A stretch of DNA of 64,000 nucleotides, from the NCBI RefSeq assembly GCF_036898095.1, contig NC_090765.1, positions 26,143,081 through 26,207,080 of the forward strand. The letters are read 5' to 3'. This stretch comes from Palaemon carinicauda (Eukaryota; Arthropoda; Malacostraca; Decapoda; Palaemonidae). The notes under the pieces were generated by a model that was not told the DNA's origin, ran no database searches, and saw only the letters and a list, made by a program, of their open reading frames with translations. Made by a program: the position numbers and the translations under genes. Of this stretch, positions 11,301 through 22,902 are shown one piece after another. Position 1 is the first letter of the stretch. The number at the start of each line of letters is the position of its first letter.

Positions 11301-13464
11301 TCACAACAAGTCACTTCTGCTGGTTGTTGAACGTCTTCCCCGTGACACATTGACTCCGTAAACAAAAAATCCTCTAACAAGGACTAAGCTTGGACTGCAT
11401 GTCTTGCAACACAGCTCAAGGTCTATGGGAGCAGGTGTGGTAACAGACGGGATTAGCGACTGAAGTGGAACCATTACCTTCCCTGGAAGCATGTTATGCT
11501 CAAATAAAAGTCCATAGGAGGCTACGCAGCTAAAGGCTCCCTCCAAATGACAGAGTCCTCAAGGGAATATCAGAAGGAGGGAGAAAAGAACTTTCTCATC
11601 TACAGGGACCATATCCTAGAAAAGCTAAGTTCTCTCAGTGAGGGTTTCACTGGTGCAAAAGCAGCAGACTAGAAGGCAACGTTATGAAACTGCTTGACAG
11701 TCTAGTGAGTTGGCAACAACCAAAGATGTGTGACTGAGAAGCATGCGGTAAGGTATGCAGAGCATGTTGTATGCAGAGTATGCTGTATGCAGAGCATGCT
11801 GTATGTAGAGCATGTTGTATGCTGAGCATGCTGAATGCAGAGCATGCTGTATGCAGAGCATGTTGTATGCAGAGCATGCTGAATGCAGAGCATGCTGTAT
11901 GCAGAGCATGTTGTATGCAGAGCATGCTGTATGCAGAGCATGCTGTATGTAGAGCATGTTGTATGCAGAGCATGCTGAATGCAGAGCATGCTGTATGCAC
12001 AGCATGTTGTATGCAGAGCATGCTGTAAGCAGAGCATGCTGTATGTAGAGCATGCTGTAAGGTAAGCAGAGCGTGTGCATGGCGTTTAACATTTCTCAGA
12101 AATTCCATGACCAGTGCTAGAGTGCTTTATGCATGCTTGCATGGGGTTTTAATATCAACATAATATTAACCTTACATTCATAACTCATGATTCATATTTT
12201 TGCCATATTTTGCGATATTGTTAAAAATATATTGCAAGGAATACAAATATATTTTTATAAGTAATACAAATAACCTCCATTATCATAATGTTTGACAATG
12301 GAGGTAAGGTAAGCTGAACAGCAGAGTCAGAACGAGCTGGAACAACAATAGTTGTGGTTTCCTCTTCAAGACTCTGTTGAGGGAACAACTGAGGCTCAGT
12401 CTGCAAAGGCTGATCAGCAGAAGGTAGGCTCATGGGTGGAGGAGGCTGACTCCTGGCATGAGTGGCTGAACTCAAGGGTTGCGCTTGCTGAGTGGTTGGC
12501 GGATGCGCAGTAGCAAGTTCCTGAGGAACGAGTTGAGGTTCCTGCGGTGTGAGCTGAGAGCGAAAAGGTAGTGGCTGCGCAGAACGCAGTAAAAGTCTCG
12601 CAAGTTGAGGCTCCTGAGGCGCAAGGCTAAGGTGTTGAGGTGCTTGCCTTGAGGAGGGTTGAGCTCGCTGCAGCGAGAGCTGAGGAGACTGACTCATGGA
12701 TGGGAGAGGTTGTTGTACCTCAAGCGAGTGTTGCCTCACTGGTGGAACAGCAAGTGGAAGCGGAGGAAGAGAGGTATAAGCCTCCTGTTCCCATTGCTGA
12801 GGTTGCCTTAAGGAAGGCGGAGGGAGCTGCACACCACTGGGATCAGTAAACTCATAACGTGGCTCAACATCGTACGCCTGGCAGGCGGTACTGCGGTCAG
12901 GCAGAGCGAGCGCAGGCGGAGCGAGCGCAGGCGGAGGCGCAACCTTCTCAGCCCGACACTCACGCATCAAGACCGAAAGTTGTGACTGCATGGACTGCAG
13001 TAGAGTCAACTTGGGGTCGGCAGACACTAAGGTCTGCTGAGGTAAAGCCTTAACAGCAGAGATCTGTTGCGGCAGAACCTTACTCCTCTTAGGCGGAGTG
13101 CATTCAACTGATGACTGCGGGGAGTCAGAGCTAACCCAATGACTGCATCCGGGTTGTTGAACTCTAACTTCGTACGTCTGGCATAGGTCTGGACTTTACG
13201 TTTAAGAGGTCTTGAGACCTGAGACCAGCGTTTTCTCCCCTAAATTTTTTCTGCAGACGAGCAAAATAAGGGCTCAATCGTCTGCGGGTGGGAGTGACGG
13301 TCTCGGTAAGACACGCCCGCAACCACCGAGGATACTTCTGTGCGCCGATCAAGGCCTGCTGAACCCTTTTGCCCTTCGTCATTGCTTCTCCCCTGGGCTT
13401 GGGAGCTTGCAAGAGGTCCCGGACTGGGAGGACGACTGGCGCGCACAGAAGTACCCTCACGCAC
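11301..13464 (-). pseudogene. DIRS-A1 gag remnant
   Basis: The frame at 12221-13027 is rich in Pro/Gln/Leu/Ser (APQEPQLARLL, LTPQEPQLVPQELA) and matches the QEPQL-rich region of the A2 gag. The frame at 13240-13464 contains RASRPPSPGPLASSQAQGRS, which A2 gag also has. A further piece at 11301-11546 (MEGAFSCVASYGLL) is in the expected place but is not recognisable as A2-like. The Cys-rich N-terminus is absent. Frames are broken and a minisatellite interrupts the region. DIRS gag packages the RNA into particles; no function is expected from this copy. Confidence 0.65.
11756..12062 (+). repeat. 15 bp minisatellite (GCAGAGCATGCTGTAT)n
   Basis: About 20 tandem units of roughly 15 bp with variants at two or three positions (GCATGCTG/GCATGTTG; TATGCAG/AATGCAG/TATGTAG). 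It lies in the gag region of DIRS-A1. The unit length is a multiple of three, so all six frames stay open and give spurious ORFs on both strands. Confidence 0.95.
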
Positions 13465-13465
13465 T

Positions 13466-14500
13466 AATCACTTATCACTTTGATTTTCTGTTTGCACTTA
13501 TTTCACTGAACTCGAAACTTTAAGTGGTTTGTACCTGAAACACGCAATTCTATCCTTTCTCAAAAGTTAGTAATTGCGAAAACAGAATTACAATGTAACA
13601 GAAAAATCTAATGAAAGATAAATAATTCAGTGGCTGGAAAGAGACTAAACACTAGATCACTCTAGAAACGTTTACCTTCTTCCCCTAAAGAGACTAGGGA
13701 GAAGAGCAAAAACGATAACAACGTTACTCGCTTGAATGAAACGTTTATCCTCCTCTTTCTCCCTCCGTCTCTATATCTCTCTCTCTCTAATCTCTCTTGA
13801 CTTAGAACCTGAGAGAAGAGCCCAATCATATATATCGTTAAAACATATTATTGTTAAAGGAAAAAACTGAAATATTTCCCAAAATGAAAAGTTCCTTTAT
13901 TAGGATTAAAACCATTAAGTTAAGAAAGAATGAACAAAACGCTAGACACGGTTACTCTTACTGCAACGTGAAACCGTGAAAATTCTTTCTCTATCATAAC
14001 GATAGAGCGCAAGTTGAACGTTCTGAACGTCAACAACTGCAGAGACAAAACAAAACGTTAGTTCAACTTTGAAAACAGTACGAGACTATCAAAGAAATTC
14101 TTTCAAAGACATTAAAATAGCATAATATGTTAACAGGTAAAACCGAAATGACGGGCTCAAAGTTAATTAACTTCGGTACCAAGAAAAGACCGCCTACTAT
14201 TAGGAAGGTCGAATATAAACAAATATAAAAATTAATTTTAATAAGTTTATAATAAAAGGAAGTTAATCGAAGAGGCCTATAAGAGGCGGAGAGATATAAA
14301 ATAAATCTATAACTTTTGTTAAGCAAAATTAAGAGAGTCTATACTCTCTTAGACACCAACACTTCCGTCTAAGGGAAGGGTCGGCCATTTAAAGGTGAAA
14401 GAGAGTTAATACTCTCTTCGTCACCATAATAAATCAATTAATTCCAAAAGCTAACTAAGCTAATATAGAAGTTTCCAGTATAGCGAATAGCTGCAAATTT
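13466..14500. other. DIRS-A1 5' region, no coding seen
   Basis: Between the gag remnant and the left ITR the sequence is AT-rich with stops in all minus frames. In A2 the corresponding place holds the gag N-terminal frame. From about 14430 it again resembles A2 (28120-28210), so an unrelated or heavily decayed segment replaces the gag start. Confidence 0.5.
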
Positions 14501-14579
14501 AGAGAAATACTTCACCAAACCGTGAACAATACTCCAAAATCATAAGCGTATCCAAGAACGTCTTGCCGGAAGCACGACA

Positions 14580-14756
14580 GAGGAAAAAGTGAGGTGGCGT
14601 CAACAACAAGTACTGTAGTACCTGGCCACAGGTGGCGCTTGTGAGTACACCCCCTTCTAGTATAGTGATAGCTGGCGTATCCCTCCCGTAGAATTCTGTC
14701 GGGCAACGGAGTTGACAGCTACATGATTATCGGGTAAGTTTAATATTGAAAAAGGT
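14580..14756 (-). repeat. DIRS-A1 left inverted terminal repeat (5' end)
   Basis: It is the reverse complement of the A1 right ITR. It ends in CGGGTAAGTTTAATATTGAAAAA, followed by flanking GGTAC. Read on the minus strand this is where the element's transcript should begin. Confidence 0.85.
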
Positions 14757-15529
14757 ACTTTTAAACAATAAAAAATGTTCCTAAAATTCTGCCTAACATC
14801 TAATGCTTCAAAATGAGAGCATGGAAGAATTCTCAAACAAATAGCAGTATATTTCATATATTACATTAAGTGAAGAAAGAAATATGTAGTCTGACATGTT
14901 GATACCAAAACCAATAAATAAAGAATAAATAGAAAAGTGATAGAGTAATCAATTACATTGTGAATGTGTGGTCTTGGAATTAGGAACAGATAGTAAGCAA
15001 ATATACAAAATTATGAGCATATCATTCCAAGTTATACTACTGCACCATGTACATGGAGAGAAAATTACTGAAAGTCCTGGCATAAAATTAACACCTCTCA
15101 TTTTATATATTAAAAATATTGGTTACTAACCTTAGTCTATATCTAAAAAAGACGGATATATGTGGGTTCTAACTAATGTTTGGATATTCAGTGTAAGGAG
15201 ATTCCAAGACCTCTAACAATATTTATTTCAAATAAATACTGCACCCATGCTAAAAATTTCTGTTACAACAGAGGAGTATCTGGCCACAATTAGAAAATTT
15301 TACTATAACAATGCAAATCAAAACTGATAGCCAATATAAAAGTTCTTGATAGATTCCTTCAATACAAATAAATAAATTTCCATGATAAATATAGGAGAAA
15401 TAGTGAAGTTACCATTAATCATCAATGTTTGCAAAATTATTGCAAGAGACTGCAAGATATCTTTGATACATAGCATGACAAATTCAATTCTAATAAGAGA
15501 ATTTATTATTTCTATACTCGCTTGATCGC
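14757..15529. other. RRP9 intron 3, no feature
   Basis: AT-rich intronic sequence; nothing supported. Confidence 0.5.
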
Positions 15530-16370
15530 TGGATCAGTTTAAGTACTTGGGGTCTGTTGTTGCAGCAAATGGCGGAGTGGAAGCAGATGTACGTCAGTGA
15601 GTGAATGAAGGATGCAAAGTGTTGGGGGCAGTTAAGGGAGTAGTACAGAATAGAGGGTTAGGCATGAATGTAAAGAGAGTTCTGTATGAGAAAGTGACTG
15701 TACCAACAGTGATGTATGGATCGGAGTTGTGGGGAATGAAAGTGACGGAAAGACAAAAACTGAATGTGTTTTAGATGAAATGTCTAAGGAGTATGGCTGG
15801 TGTATCTCGAGTAGATAGGGTTAGGAACGAAGTAGTGAGGGTGAGAACGGGTGTAAGAAATGAGTTAGCAGCTAGAGTGGATATGAATGTGTTGAGGTGG
15901 TTTGGCCATGTTGAGAGAATGGAAATTGGCTGTCTGCTAAAGAAGGTAATGAATGCAAGAGCTGATGGGAAAAGTACAAGAGGAAGGCCAAGGTTTGGGT
16001 GGATGGATGGAGTGAAGGAAGCTCTGGGTGATAGGAGGATAGATGTGAGAGAGGCAAGGGAACATGCTAGAAATAGGAATGAATGGCGAGTGATTGTGAC
16101 GCAGTTCTGGTAGGCTCTGCTGCTTCCTCCGGTACCTTGGAAGACCGCGGAGGTAGGAGCAGTAGGGGATTCAGCGTTTGAAGCTTCATCTGTGGTGGAT
16201 AACGGGGGAGGGTGGACTATGGCACCCCTAGCAGTACCAAACTCGGTTGAGTCCCTTGTCAGGCTGGGAGGAACGTAGAGAGGAGAGGTCCCCTTTTCTG
16301 TTTCATTTGTTTGATGTCGGCTACCCCCCAAAATTGGGGGAAGTGCCTTGGTATATGTATGTATATATAC
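15530..16370 (+). pseudogene. 3' end of a non-LTR retrotransposon (LINE)
   Basis: The plus strand reads FKYLGSVVAANGGVEADVRQ, a stop, then YEKVTVPTVMYGSELWG, a stop, then MKCLRSMAGVSRVDRVRNE, RWFGHVERM, GRPRFGWMDGVKEAL and NEWRVIVTQFW. This is the familiar region downstream of the polymerase domain in RTE/jockey-type LINEs (YLG...YGSE.W...RW.GH..RM...GRP...W.D). After the stop at 16113 the 3' UTR runs to a short TATG-rich tail near 16370. It is 5'-truncated with two in-frame stops, and antisense to RRP9. Confidence 0.8.
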
Positions 16371-17045
16371 TCACTTGATGTTCATGTTGGAGTTCTAAGT
16401 TCTCAAAAAAGTTTTCACTGGAAAGCCTTCTTCAGTATGAGGACCAGTAAAGAAAGGACTTTTAAATAGTCTAAACAGATGCAACTGAGGTGATCCTAAA
16501 TGTACTTCCTGTCCAGTCCTGTAAGGGCCACTCATTTGTGCCAGGTGTATAAGCCCCAGTACCATAACCCAGGTCACCTACCCAGAGGGGTGGCACTTGG
16601 GAGTTCACCATCTCTCTCATGTGCGTCAAAGTCTCTTGCAATCGGTCTTCCTAGTCTCCTTCGACTTCATCCTCTTCACCTTTTTTTGCAAAAAAATTAA
16701 AATGACAAAGAAGAGGAAGGAAGTAAAACTTGAAGAAGAAAAAGAATTGGCAGGGGGAAGAGCCCCCAGCCTTCTTCGGAATCAAACCTAGGCATTTATG
16801 ACAACACTCAAAGGTGGAAGAAGCCATAAGATGTTCCTCAACAGGAACTGTAATCTCAGGATTTCACAATCACAGACACATCATCCTCCAACATCAGTGA
16901 TAATATAATAGAGACCAATCACCTACGACTGATACAACAAGTTGTACAGTGCAAGGGTTTCCCTCAGCAAGGGGAGGAAGAGGATCCTTTCTTTTAATCC
17001 TGTAAGTATTGTTGTTGGTATTTGCCCCAGGAACAACTGTACACC
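16371..17045. other. RRP9 intron 3, no recognised feature
   Basis: Open frames here are short and not protein-like. An A-rich, Lys/Glu-coding stretch at 16700-16760 is low complexity. Confidence 0.45.
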
Positions 17046-17690
17046 TACAGTCATTATTATTACCAACTAAGCTACAACCTTAGATGGAAAAGCAGGATGC
17101 TATAAGCAAAAGAGCTCTAACAGAGAAAACAGCCCAGTGAGGAAAGAACACAAGGAAATACAAATACTACAAGAGAAGTAACAAACAATAAAAAATATTT
17201 TCAGAACAGTAACAGTAACAGATCTTTCATATTAAAAAAAAAAGAAGATAGAATAGTATGCCTGAGAGTACCCTCAATCAAGACAGTGGAAGACCATAGT
17301 ACCGAGGCTATGGCACTACCCAAGAATACAAAACAATGGTTTGATTTTGGGGTATCTTTCCAGAAGAGCTGCTTACCCTAACTAAAGAGTCTCTTCCACA
17401 CTTACCAAGAAAAAAGTACCCACTGAACAATTACAGTGCATAGGTTAACCCTTTGAGCAAAGAAGAATTGTTTGGTAACCTCAAGTGTTGTCAGGTGTAT
17501 GAGTACAGAGGAGACTGTGAAAAGAATAAGCCAGACTATTAGGTATGAGCTGTATTCAGAGAGAGGAAGCCAATGTACTACTCTCTGGCCAGTTAATGGA
17601 CCCAATAACTCTAAAGCGGTAGCATCTCAATGGGTGGCAGGTGCCCTGTGTGAACTGAACCACTGGTCATACGTTCACTAAGCTGAGGAA
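17045..17690 (+). repeat. Dispersed repeat R, copy 2
   Basis: It contains CTAAGCTACAACCTTAGATG, the 'gaggaaagaacacaaggaaa' segment, 'gtacCCTCAATCAAGACAGTGG', 'GAAGAGCTGCTTACCCTA' and the end segment TCTCAATGGGTGGCAGGTGC. It is collinear with copy 4 at 56.6-57.3 kb. Confidence 0.8.
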
Positions 17691-18279
17691 ATTTCTAAGT
17701 GGATCCGGAAGTCACAGTCAATAACATTACTGACATACAAGGCACTAAGAGGCCCCAAAGCAAACAGTCACAGATGAGCTTAAAAGTGGCATGCTGAGGG
17801 CAAGGAACAATCTTCCCCTGTCACGAACTGCAAATGGCAAAGGTGACCACAATTCCCATTCTTCTCCTGGCCTTCAAACCCACAATTGCCTTGACTAATC
17901 CTGAAGGTACTAGACTAAGTAGCGGGAGAGATACGCCACTCCCTTCCTAAGGAGAAGAGCGATTACGAAATCCTAAGGAACGATACAAAAGACCTTCCTA
18001 AATGACTAAATGTTTTATCCTATTCTTCCTCAAGGGATGCATTCAACAAAGTGAAAGGGGAGGGAGACAGGTTGGTAGAGGAAGAGAAAGAGGAAGATCA
18101 AACTGCCCATACTTTCCTTTACCAATGGGAACACTGATACTAACACTCCACACAGTTTTCCCTAGGCAAAATACAATGATCATGAAGGAATGAGTAAAGA
18201 CTCGAGATACATCAGTAAATTCTCTTTGCAGGGACAAAAAAGGTGACAAATAACACTCCTAGAGTAATGCATCACCTTC

Positions 18280-19630
18280 TTGCCATTGTGTCCATCTGCA
18301 ACCCCAAGTATTTCATCTTCTGCTTGGCCATGAGACTGGATTTCTCTAAATATACCACAATCTGAAGGAGAGGAGGTTGTCTCGACATAAAGGAGTTGCT
18401 TCTGAGAGGACAGAATCAGTCAGTCGTCCAAATACTTTAGGAGGGGCATCATGTTGGCGTGAGCCAAAGCAGAGAGGAGTGTGAACACTCGAGTGAACGC
18501 TTAGGGGTGGTTGACAGCCCAAGCACAGGACTTTAAACTGGAAGACCTTCCCCGAAGATGAAAAAGGAACTTCTTTGATGATTGATGGATGGGAATCTGC
18601 AAGTATGCATCACTCAGGTCTAAAGAGAGCATAAATTCATTCCTCTTGATGGCAGCTCATACTGTGCTCACCATCTCCATCTTGAATGGAGTTTGTAGGA
18701 AAAACTTGTTTAGGCCGAATAGATTGATTACAGATCTCTAGTTCCGAGATTGCTTCTCCACAAGTAATAGAAGACTGTAAAAGTCTGCTGGAGATCTGTT
18801 CTGTACTACCTGCAGCACACCCTTGTGTAACATCTTTGCTTCTGAATGAAGGATGAGGTCTTCCTCCAATTCCAGGTGGTAAGATAACAAATTCATCAGA
18901 GTCAGAGTAAGGTTAAGATGAAAGCAAAAAAACCAGAGGTGGTATGTGTCGGAGGATATCTATCATTCGTTTGTCTGCTTTGTGATACTGCCAACTTGCC
19001 CAGTGACTTGACAGGTATCCTCCTACTCGTGGCTCTTGCAAGAGGGGATAACCTCCCCTAGCAAACTCTAGCTCTTCTCCTGCTCCTACCCCTTCTGAGC
19101 TGACCAAAACAGGAATGAAAGGGTTGAGCAGAATCCAGAGATTTTCTCAAGGAAAACACTGTTGGTGGAGTGAACATGGATTTGGCGATCAAAGGTATCT
19201 TCTTGTGGGCCAACTTCAACGGAGTCAATACCTTTGCTTTAGTGTTGGTCCTGATACCTTTGCTTTGGTGTTGGTCCTGATATCCTAGACTTCTTAAAGT
19301 GACTGTTTGGTGGAAACAAGGATTCCTGACTGGACTTCCATTTTTCCACTAATCCCTCTACCTCCTTTGGGGAGAAGAGCAGTGGAATATGACTAATTGG
19401 GCCATTCCTTAATTCCAGTGTCTTTTATGGACCAATTTACCTAGAAAATTTGGTGACTACTGTGACGCTCTGCTTAAGACCCCAACCATAATTCCACTGG
19501 TTACCAGATGGATGAACTAGGAAGGTGATCTCCTTTGTCCAGAAAGAACTAATCTGTAAATTTCTTCTTGCTCTCAGGATTTGACAAACCCTGAAGAGGT
19601 GAAGAAGGCCACTGTTCCTGACCAGTAATC
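18280..19630 (-). pseudogene. Degenerate DIRS RT and gag fragment
   Basis: On the minus strand the stretch at 18560-18650 reads LSLDLSDAYLQIPIHPS, the polymerase motif A of DIRS elements, followed by FQFKVLCLG. The segment near 18420-18440 retains KVFGRL where YLDD is expected. Gag-like sequence follows at higher coordinates. Many stops and frameshifts are present. This is a third, diverged DIRS lineage with no recognisable terminal repeats, in RRP9 intron 3. Confidence 0.6.
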
Positions 19631-19639
19631 CAACCAGGT

Positions 19640-20327
19640 GGTCACCTGGAGGCTAGTTATTGCAGTAACTTCTATATTTACAGACTCAGAAGCCAAAGTC
19701 AACAATATTTTTCAGTACAAAATGTTAGAGGTGAAAGCTGCCTCTATCAGTAGAATAGTGAAGATTTCAGTAACAAAAAATTTTCTCTGCCTGGAGGCAG
19801 CTCGTGGCAAGATCATACTTGGAGCTACTTGCACGTAGGTATACGGAATTTCCTTTAATGAGGCAGATTTGCACTCACCTGCAGAAGTGCATTTTAGCTC
19901 AGAAATTTTTTATACAAGCTGATTGGTTGGAATTATTTTGTCTGAAAAGCATCAGTTTTCAAATAATTACCAAGTAATGTGAATCCAAACTTATTTACTA
20001 ACCAAAATTTCTCCCTCAGATAATTGTTTTGTCAAGAAGTAATGTTAACAAATAGAGAGATTATAAAGTATTGTGATGGTAAGTCTACATCTAATAACAC
20101 CTGCCTTGTTTCCAGTTTCATTGAAATCGTACCCTTGATAAAGAATGAAGTTTTGTATTAATGTAAGAACAAATATTTCTTCTCTAATCACTAACAGAAA
20201 ATAAAATTCAATCCAAACACAGAGAAAAGCTGATTATCTATTAATAGTTGAAGAAATAAAACTACACTGATTCTTTATAATTCCCTGTTCAATATACATG
20301 CAACCTTTACTATAAAATAATACTCAC
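19640..20327. other. RRP9 intron 3 next to the exon 3 donor
   Basis: No supported feature other than the exon 3 donor GTGAGT at 20327-20322. Confidence 0.5.
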
Positions 20328-20567
20328 ATTTAACAATAGAGCAATCTTTGGAGCCAGAATATATAAATTGACCATCACTTGTCACAGCTAGACAAGTGAT
20401 AGGAAGCTTTTGGTGTTTTGACTTAAGAACTATAATGTCTTCTAACTCTGGTTCTAAGTAAGTTTCTGCTACTAGTCTACGAAGTTTTCCAGCCGAGTCT
20501 AATACTTCTTCCTGTAACCGAGCTGCAACTGCTTTGTCATCTAACTCCTCATCATCCTCATTTTCCT
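20328..20567 (-). CDS. RRP9: RRP9 (U3-55K) exon 3, linker and first WD40 blade
   Basis: The 240 bp exon has an acceptor TTTCATCAG and a donor GTGAGT. It begins with two bases that complete a Lys codon with the A left by exon 2. It then runs through an acidic segment and KAVAARLQEEVLDSAGKL, matching the pre-propeller helix of the family. It continues into the first WD repeat with ITCLAVTSDGQFIYSGSKDC. It ends with one base (T), which joins the AT at the next exon to give Tyr at the usual Trp/Tyr position of a WD blade. Conserved residues and phase on both sides make this a confident host exon, not a transposon ORF. Confidence 0.95.
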
Positions 20568-20996
20568 CTGATGAAAGACAGCATAAATTTTTTAGAATCT
20601 TAAATACAGTATACAACTTCTGATGCTGTTTGGCTATAATTCCTTCATTAGTTTCAGCCTCAGAGCAAATAATATTTAGTGACTGACATATGTTAATATG
20701 TTAAGCACTTGGTTTATAACTGAAGAGCATTCTGTTAGCCATTTTAATTGATCAATCAAACAGTTAAATTTGGCAATACATAAACTATCCAATCTCTTGG
20801 TACTATAAAAGACAGTATTAATCTCATTGCTGTAAAATTAATAATAATTACAGTACCAGTATCACTTGATAGCTACAAGTAATCTTCACATAGTTGGTTA
20901 CAAAAACGCCTCAAGAACATAAAAGTATTCTACCTGTATATCTTTACCAATATAATTTTCTAGTTTAGCGAGATGATCTTGAATAAATGAACTTGT

Positions 20997-21345
20997 ATGA
21001 TAAATTTGGAAATAAATTTTTATTTTTCCTAACGATACAAACCTTAGTTATTTATACAGGTATTACTTTCGGCAAAGCTGAAAGAAAGAGCCATTAGAAT
21101 TTTAGCGAGGGTTAACTACCCATCCCACTAATTAGCAGGGGGGGGGGGGTGTCAGCTACCTCTCTCATTCACACATCTGTGACTATGCTTCACTTTGCTT
21201 GGAGGTAGAACTTCGACGGGGAACAGGGTTGGCGAGAAAGTATTTATAGATAGCTAAAATTTGTATCGTTAGAAAAATAAAAATTATTTCTATATTTGTG
21301 TGTTCCATAACTGTAATACAAACCCACCCTATTTATAGGGGTGAC
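20997..21345 (-). repeat. DIRS-B1 right ITR and ICR
   Basis: Positions 20997-21220 carry the ITR (TAGCGAGGGTTAACTACCC). From about 21252 the reverse complement of the outer end (TTGTATCGTTAGAAAAATAA) is followed by GTTCCATAACTGTAATACAA, the complement of the other terminus near 36800-36824. A G10 run sits at about 21130. Confidence 0.75.
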
Positions 21346-21349
21346 TGAC

Positions 21350-22170
21350 CCACTAGGAGGACGAATGTCCCTGCCTATCTGGCTTCTTTAGTTTTTCTTT
21401 GCATTTTAGGCTTAAATGGCCATCCATTTGGCAATAATAACATCGCAATGGTGAAGGGATGTATGGTTTCACCTTCAAATATAGTCAACCAGCTTTCATA
21501 ACTTTCGGTAGTCTACATTGATTAAATGTTACAATCAAAGCAGCAAGAGGAATACGTTGTTCACCAACTCTTTCTCATTTTAACTACTTGACTTTTTAGT
21601 TAATCCTCATCCTCAATTTCTTTTTTTCTCTATATCTAGCAATTCTGGAGCATATACCACACTCCTCCTCTGGCTGAAAATGGGGTGTGAAAAGCATTTG
21701 ACACTAGGTGGGCATACACTGGTCAATGGGGAGTAGTTACCCCTCCCACCAACAACTCCAATGCCTGGCATCACCCTTTACCCATAATTATGGGATGACT
21801 TACAACCGGATCACTGGTGCCCGACTCATAACAGACTAAGTCTGCACACTATGGGGTCTGCCAGAGGGTGATGGCATCTAAATATGAAGAATATACAGAA
21901 ACTGGTCAATGTTCAAATAATAGTCGTCAACAAAGTTCAAATAGAGCAAGAAGAGATAAACTGAAATAAAGAAGGTCTATAGAGGTCCAGTCTTAGTCTG
22001 TTCTCTCAAAATTGGCCTTAGTGGTATGGTTGAACCTGCCAGGGTGGATAATCCCCCAACCACCATAACCCAGAACTTCATTGAGACTCTCAAGACCCTC
22101 TACTTCATCAAATTGCTAAACCATTAGAGGGGCTGTCAGGGTATAAGTTATTCCGAGTCTTGTTTGTAAG
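21350..22170. other. Unassigned sequence between the B1 ICR and DIRS-A2
   Basis: B2 and B3 have only about 400 bp here before the recombinase end. B1 has twice that and no match to them, so part is probably a further insertion. No coding region was recognised. Confidence 0.4.
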
Positions 22171-22174
22171 AAAT

Positions 22175-22370
22175 ATGTTATTTTCATTAGTAAAATAAAT
22201 TTTTGAATATACTTACCCGATAATCATGTAGCTGTCAACTCCGTTGCCCGACAGAATTCTACGCACGGGATACGCCAGCGATCGCTATACAAGAGGGGGG
22301 TGTACTCACCAGCGCCACCTGTGGCCAGGTACTGCAGTACTTCTTGTTGACACCACCTCAATTTTTCCTC
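22175..22370 (-). repeat. DIRS-A2 right inverted terminal repeat
   Basis: The portion 22235-22370 matches 28271-28406 reverse-complemented without visible difference. It differs from the A1 ITR at about ten positions (for example CGCACGGG versus GGGAGGG). Confidence 0.88.
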
Positions 22371-22414
22371 GGTCCACTGGTTCTCTATGGGGAGGAAGGG
22401 TGGGTCAATTAAAT

Positions 22415-22505
22415 CATGATTATCGGGTAAGTATATTCAAAAATTTATTTTACTAATGAAAATAACATTTTTCAATATTAATCTTACCCGATAATCATGT
22501 AGCTG
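22415..22505 (-). repeat. DIRS-A2 internal complementary region
   Basis: Same two-part structure as in A1. It starts CATGATTATCGGGTAAGTAT, the inverse of the right end, and ends AATCTTACCCGATAATCATG, the inverse of the left end. The A-to-T change in AATCTTAC (A1 has AAACTTAC) is shared with this element's own left ITR (GTAAGATTAATATTG), so the ICR and terminus co-vary. Confidence 0.88.
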
Positions 22506-22902
22506 ATTCACACCCAGGGAGGTGGGTGAAAACCAGTGTACATGTATATCAAGAAGCTAAGTATCCCGTATTTCATATTATCAGTTATTCAAAATAACAA
22601 TGAAATAATAAGTACCTGGTAAGGAAGTCGACTTGAACCATTACTCTGCCTTTAATAAGTTCGTCTTCCTTACTGAGCGCAGCGTTCCTCTTAGGAGGCT
22701 GAACAACTCTAAGGTGCTGAAGTATAAAGGGCTGCAACCCATACTAAAGGACCTCTACACAACCTCTAACCTAGGCGCTTCTCAAGAACGAATTGACCAC
22801 CCGCCAAATCAACTAGGATGCGGAAGGCTTCTTAGCCTACCGTAACAACCCAAAAACAACAATAAAAGCATTCAAGAGAAAGGTTAAAAAAAGGTTATGG
22901 GA

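Noticed and set aside
11647..12108. CRISPR-like array or real repeat protein at the 15 bp repeats
   Set aside because: Units are contiguous with no unique spacers, and all frames are open because the unit is a multiple of three. It is an ordinary minisatellite.
15771..16331. 186-residue minus-strand ORF
   Set aside because: Shadow of the plus-strand LINE fragment, whose motifs are clear.
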